Below, one piece after another: positions 63,564 to 64,000 of a DNA stretch of 64,000 nt. The notes below the pieces were generated by a model that saw only the letters and a list, made by a program, of their open reading frames with translations, ran no database searches and was not told the origin of the DNA. A program made the translations under genes and the position numbers. How positions within the stretch are numbered: the stretch's first letter is position 1; every line of letters begins with the position of its first letter. The stretch is from Rhodococcus opacus B4. GTDB lineage: Bacteria; Actinomycetota; Actinomycetes; Mycobacteriales; Mycobacteriaceae. Where the stretch lies: positions 7,502,001 to 7,566,000 of the forward strand of contig NC_012522.1 in assembly GCF_000010805.1 (NCBI RefSeq). Reading direction: 5' to 3'.

Positions 63564-63884
63564 GTGGCCCTTCCCCAGTTGACTGATGAGCAGCGCGCTG
63601 CTGCTTTGGAGAAGGCAGCTGCTGCCCGCAAGGCCAGGGCTGAGCTCAAGGAGCGCCTGAAGCGTGGTGGCACCGACCTCAAGCAGGTTCTCAAGGACGC
63701 CGAGGACGACGAGATCCTGGGCAAGATGAAGGTGTCGGCACTGCTCGAGGCGCTGCCCAAGGTGGGCAAGGTCAAGGCGCAGGAGATCATGACCGAGCTG
63801 GAGATCGCTCCGACCCGTCGCCTCCGTGGCCTCGGCGATCGGCAGCGCAAGGCCCTGCTCGCCAGGTTCGACTTCGAGGCCTGA
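63564..63884 (+). CDS. mihF: Integration host factor, actinobacterial type (mIHF)
   Basis: A 106-residue basic DNA-binding protein with the mIHF features: a charged helix (ALEKAAAARKARAELKERL), LLEALPKVGKVKAQEIMTEL and RRLRGLGDRQRKALLARF. It bends DNA nonspecifically and is essential in several actinobacteria. GTG 63564 has GGAGGA upstream. It lies between pyrF and gmk, as in mycobacteria. Confidence 0.95.
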   Translation: MALPQLTDEQRAAALEKAAAARKARAELKERLKRGGTDLKQVLKDAEDDEILGKMKVSALLEALPKVGKVKAQEIMTELEIAPTRRLRGLGDRQRKALLARFDFEA

Positions 63885-63892
63885 GCACGACA

Positions 63893-64000
63893 GTGGTGGC
63901 TGACGCACAAGTGTCAGAGCGCAAGACCGCAGTGCGGAGGGGTCGGCTGGTGGTACTGGCCGGCCCCTCGGCCGTCGGTAAGTCCAGCGTGGTGCGACTC
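63893..64000 (+). CDS. gmk: Guanylate kinase, N-terminal part (partial)
   Basis: The first 36 codons are in the window. After a 17-residue variable start come RGRLVVLAGPSAVGKSSVVRL (given here in part), with the P-loop GPSAVGKSS of guanylate kinases. GTG 63893 and 63896 are both possible starts. It converts GMP to GDP. It follows mihF by eight bases, the conserved actinobacterial pairing. Confidence 0.85.
   Translation, partial: MVADAQVSERKTAVRRGRLVVLAGPSAVGKSSVVRL

Overview
This is high-GC actinobacterial DNA. The best match is a mycolate-producing member of the Corynebacteriales close to Rhodococcus (opacus/jostii type). The evidence is GC-rich third codon positions, frequent GTG and TTG starts, ATGA/GTGA stop-start overlaps, a WhiB protein, an EspC-like type VII secretion substrate, a UfaA/CFA-type methyltransferase, mIHF, and a gene order that follows the Mycobacterium tuberculosis Rv2585c-to-Rv2531c segment. 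The genus is an inference from gene content; no database search was run.

Layout. (1) 1-7705 is a conserved core: the end of a peptide-binding lipoprotein gene, apt, the bifunctional (p)ppGpp enzyme gene, two tandem extracytoplasmic cyclophilins on the opposite strand, a glyoxalase-II-like hydrolase, hisS and a membrane protein. (2) 7710-32508 is an accessory stretch that interrupts the mycobacterial order. It holds an EspC-like/large secreted-protein pair; a TetR-controlled operon of a permease, two DUF1989 proteins and a urea-carboxylase-type carboxyltransferase with no biotin carboxylase or biotin domain; two independent ArsR plus SRPBCC modules, each with a palindromic operator candidate; a NAD(P)-binding dehydrogenase; an HD-GYP/LuxR fusion; a WhiB gene overlapping an ABCG-type exporter; a cyclopropane-synthase-like methyltransferase; a class A penicillin-binding protein; a potassium channel with an unusual filter; a RidA protein; a radical-SAM gene under an apparent LexA box; and a zinc metallopeptidase. 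(3) 32653-46721 returns to core genes: aspS, a DUF389 membrane protein joined to an ATP-grasp/alpha-E/transglutaminase set, an APH-like kinase, rarA, alaS, ruvX and mltG. (4) 46711-54413 is the shikimate block aroE-(prepilin peptidase)-aroC-aroK-aroB, then a B-4DMT-type membrane protein, pepQ, efp and nusB. No 3-dehydroquinate dehydratase gene is present. (5) 54512-63437 is a complete de novo pyrimidine operon, pyrR-pyrB-pyrC-(membrane protein)-carA-carB-pyrF, with an apparent PyrR-binding RNA loop in its leader. It is followed by mihF and the start of gmk.

How the genes work together. The pyr operon encodes the route from bicarbonate/glutamine to UMP except dihydroorotate dehydrogenase and PyrE, and PyrR probably feeds back on translation. 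The aro genes supply chorismate. The DUF1989/carboxyltransferase/permease operon looks like a nitrogen-scavenging system for a guanidine- or urea-like compound, but its carboxylase lacks the biotin-handling half. The alpha-E/ATP-grasp/transglutaminase set is a conserved but biochemically unassigned peptide-modification system. I saw no CRISPR array, insertion sequence, complete tRNA, rRNA or phage gene.
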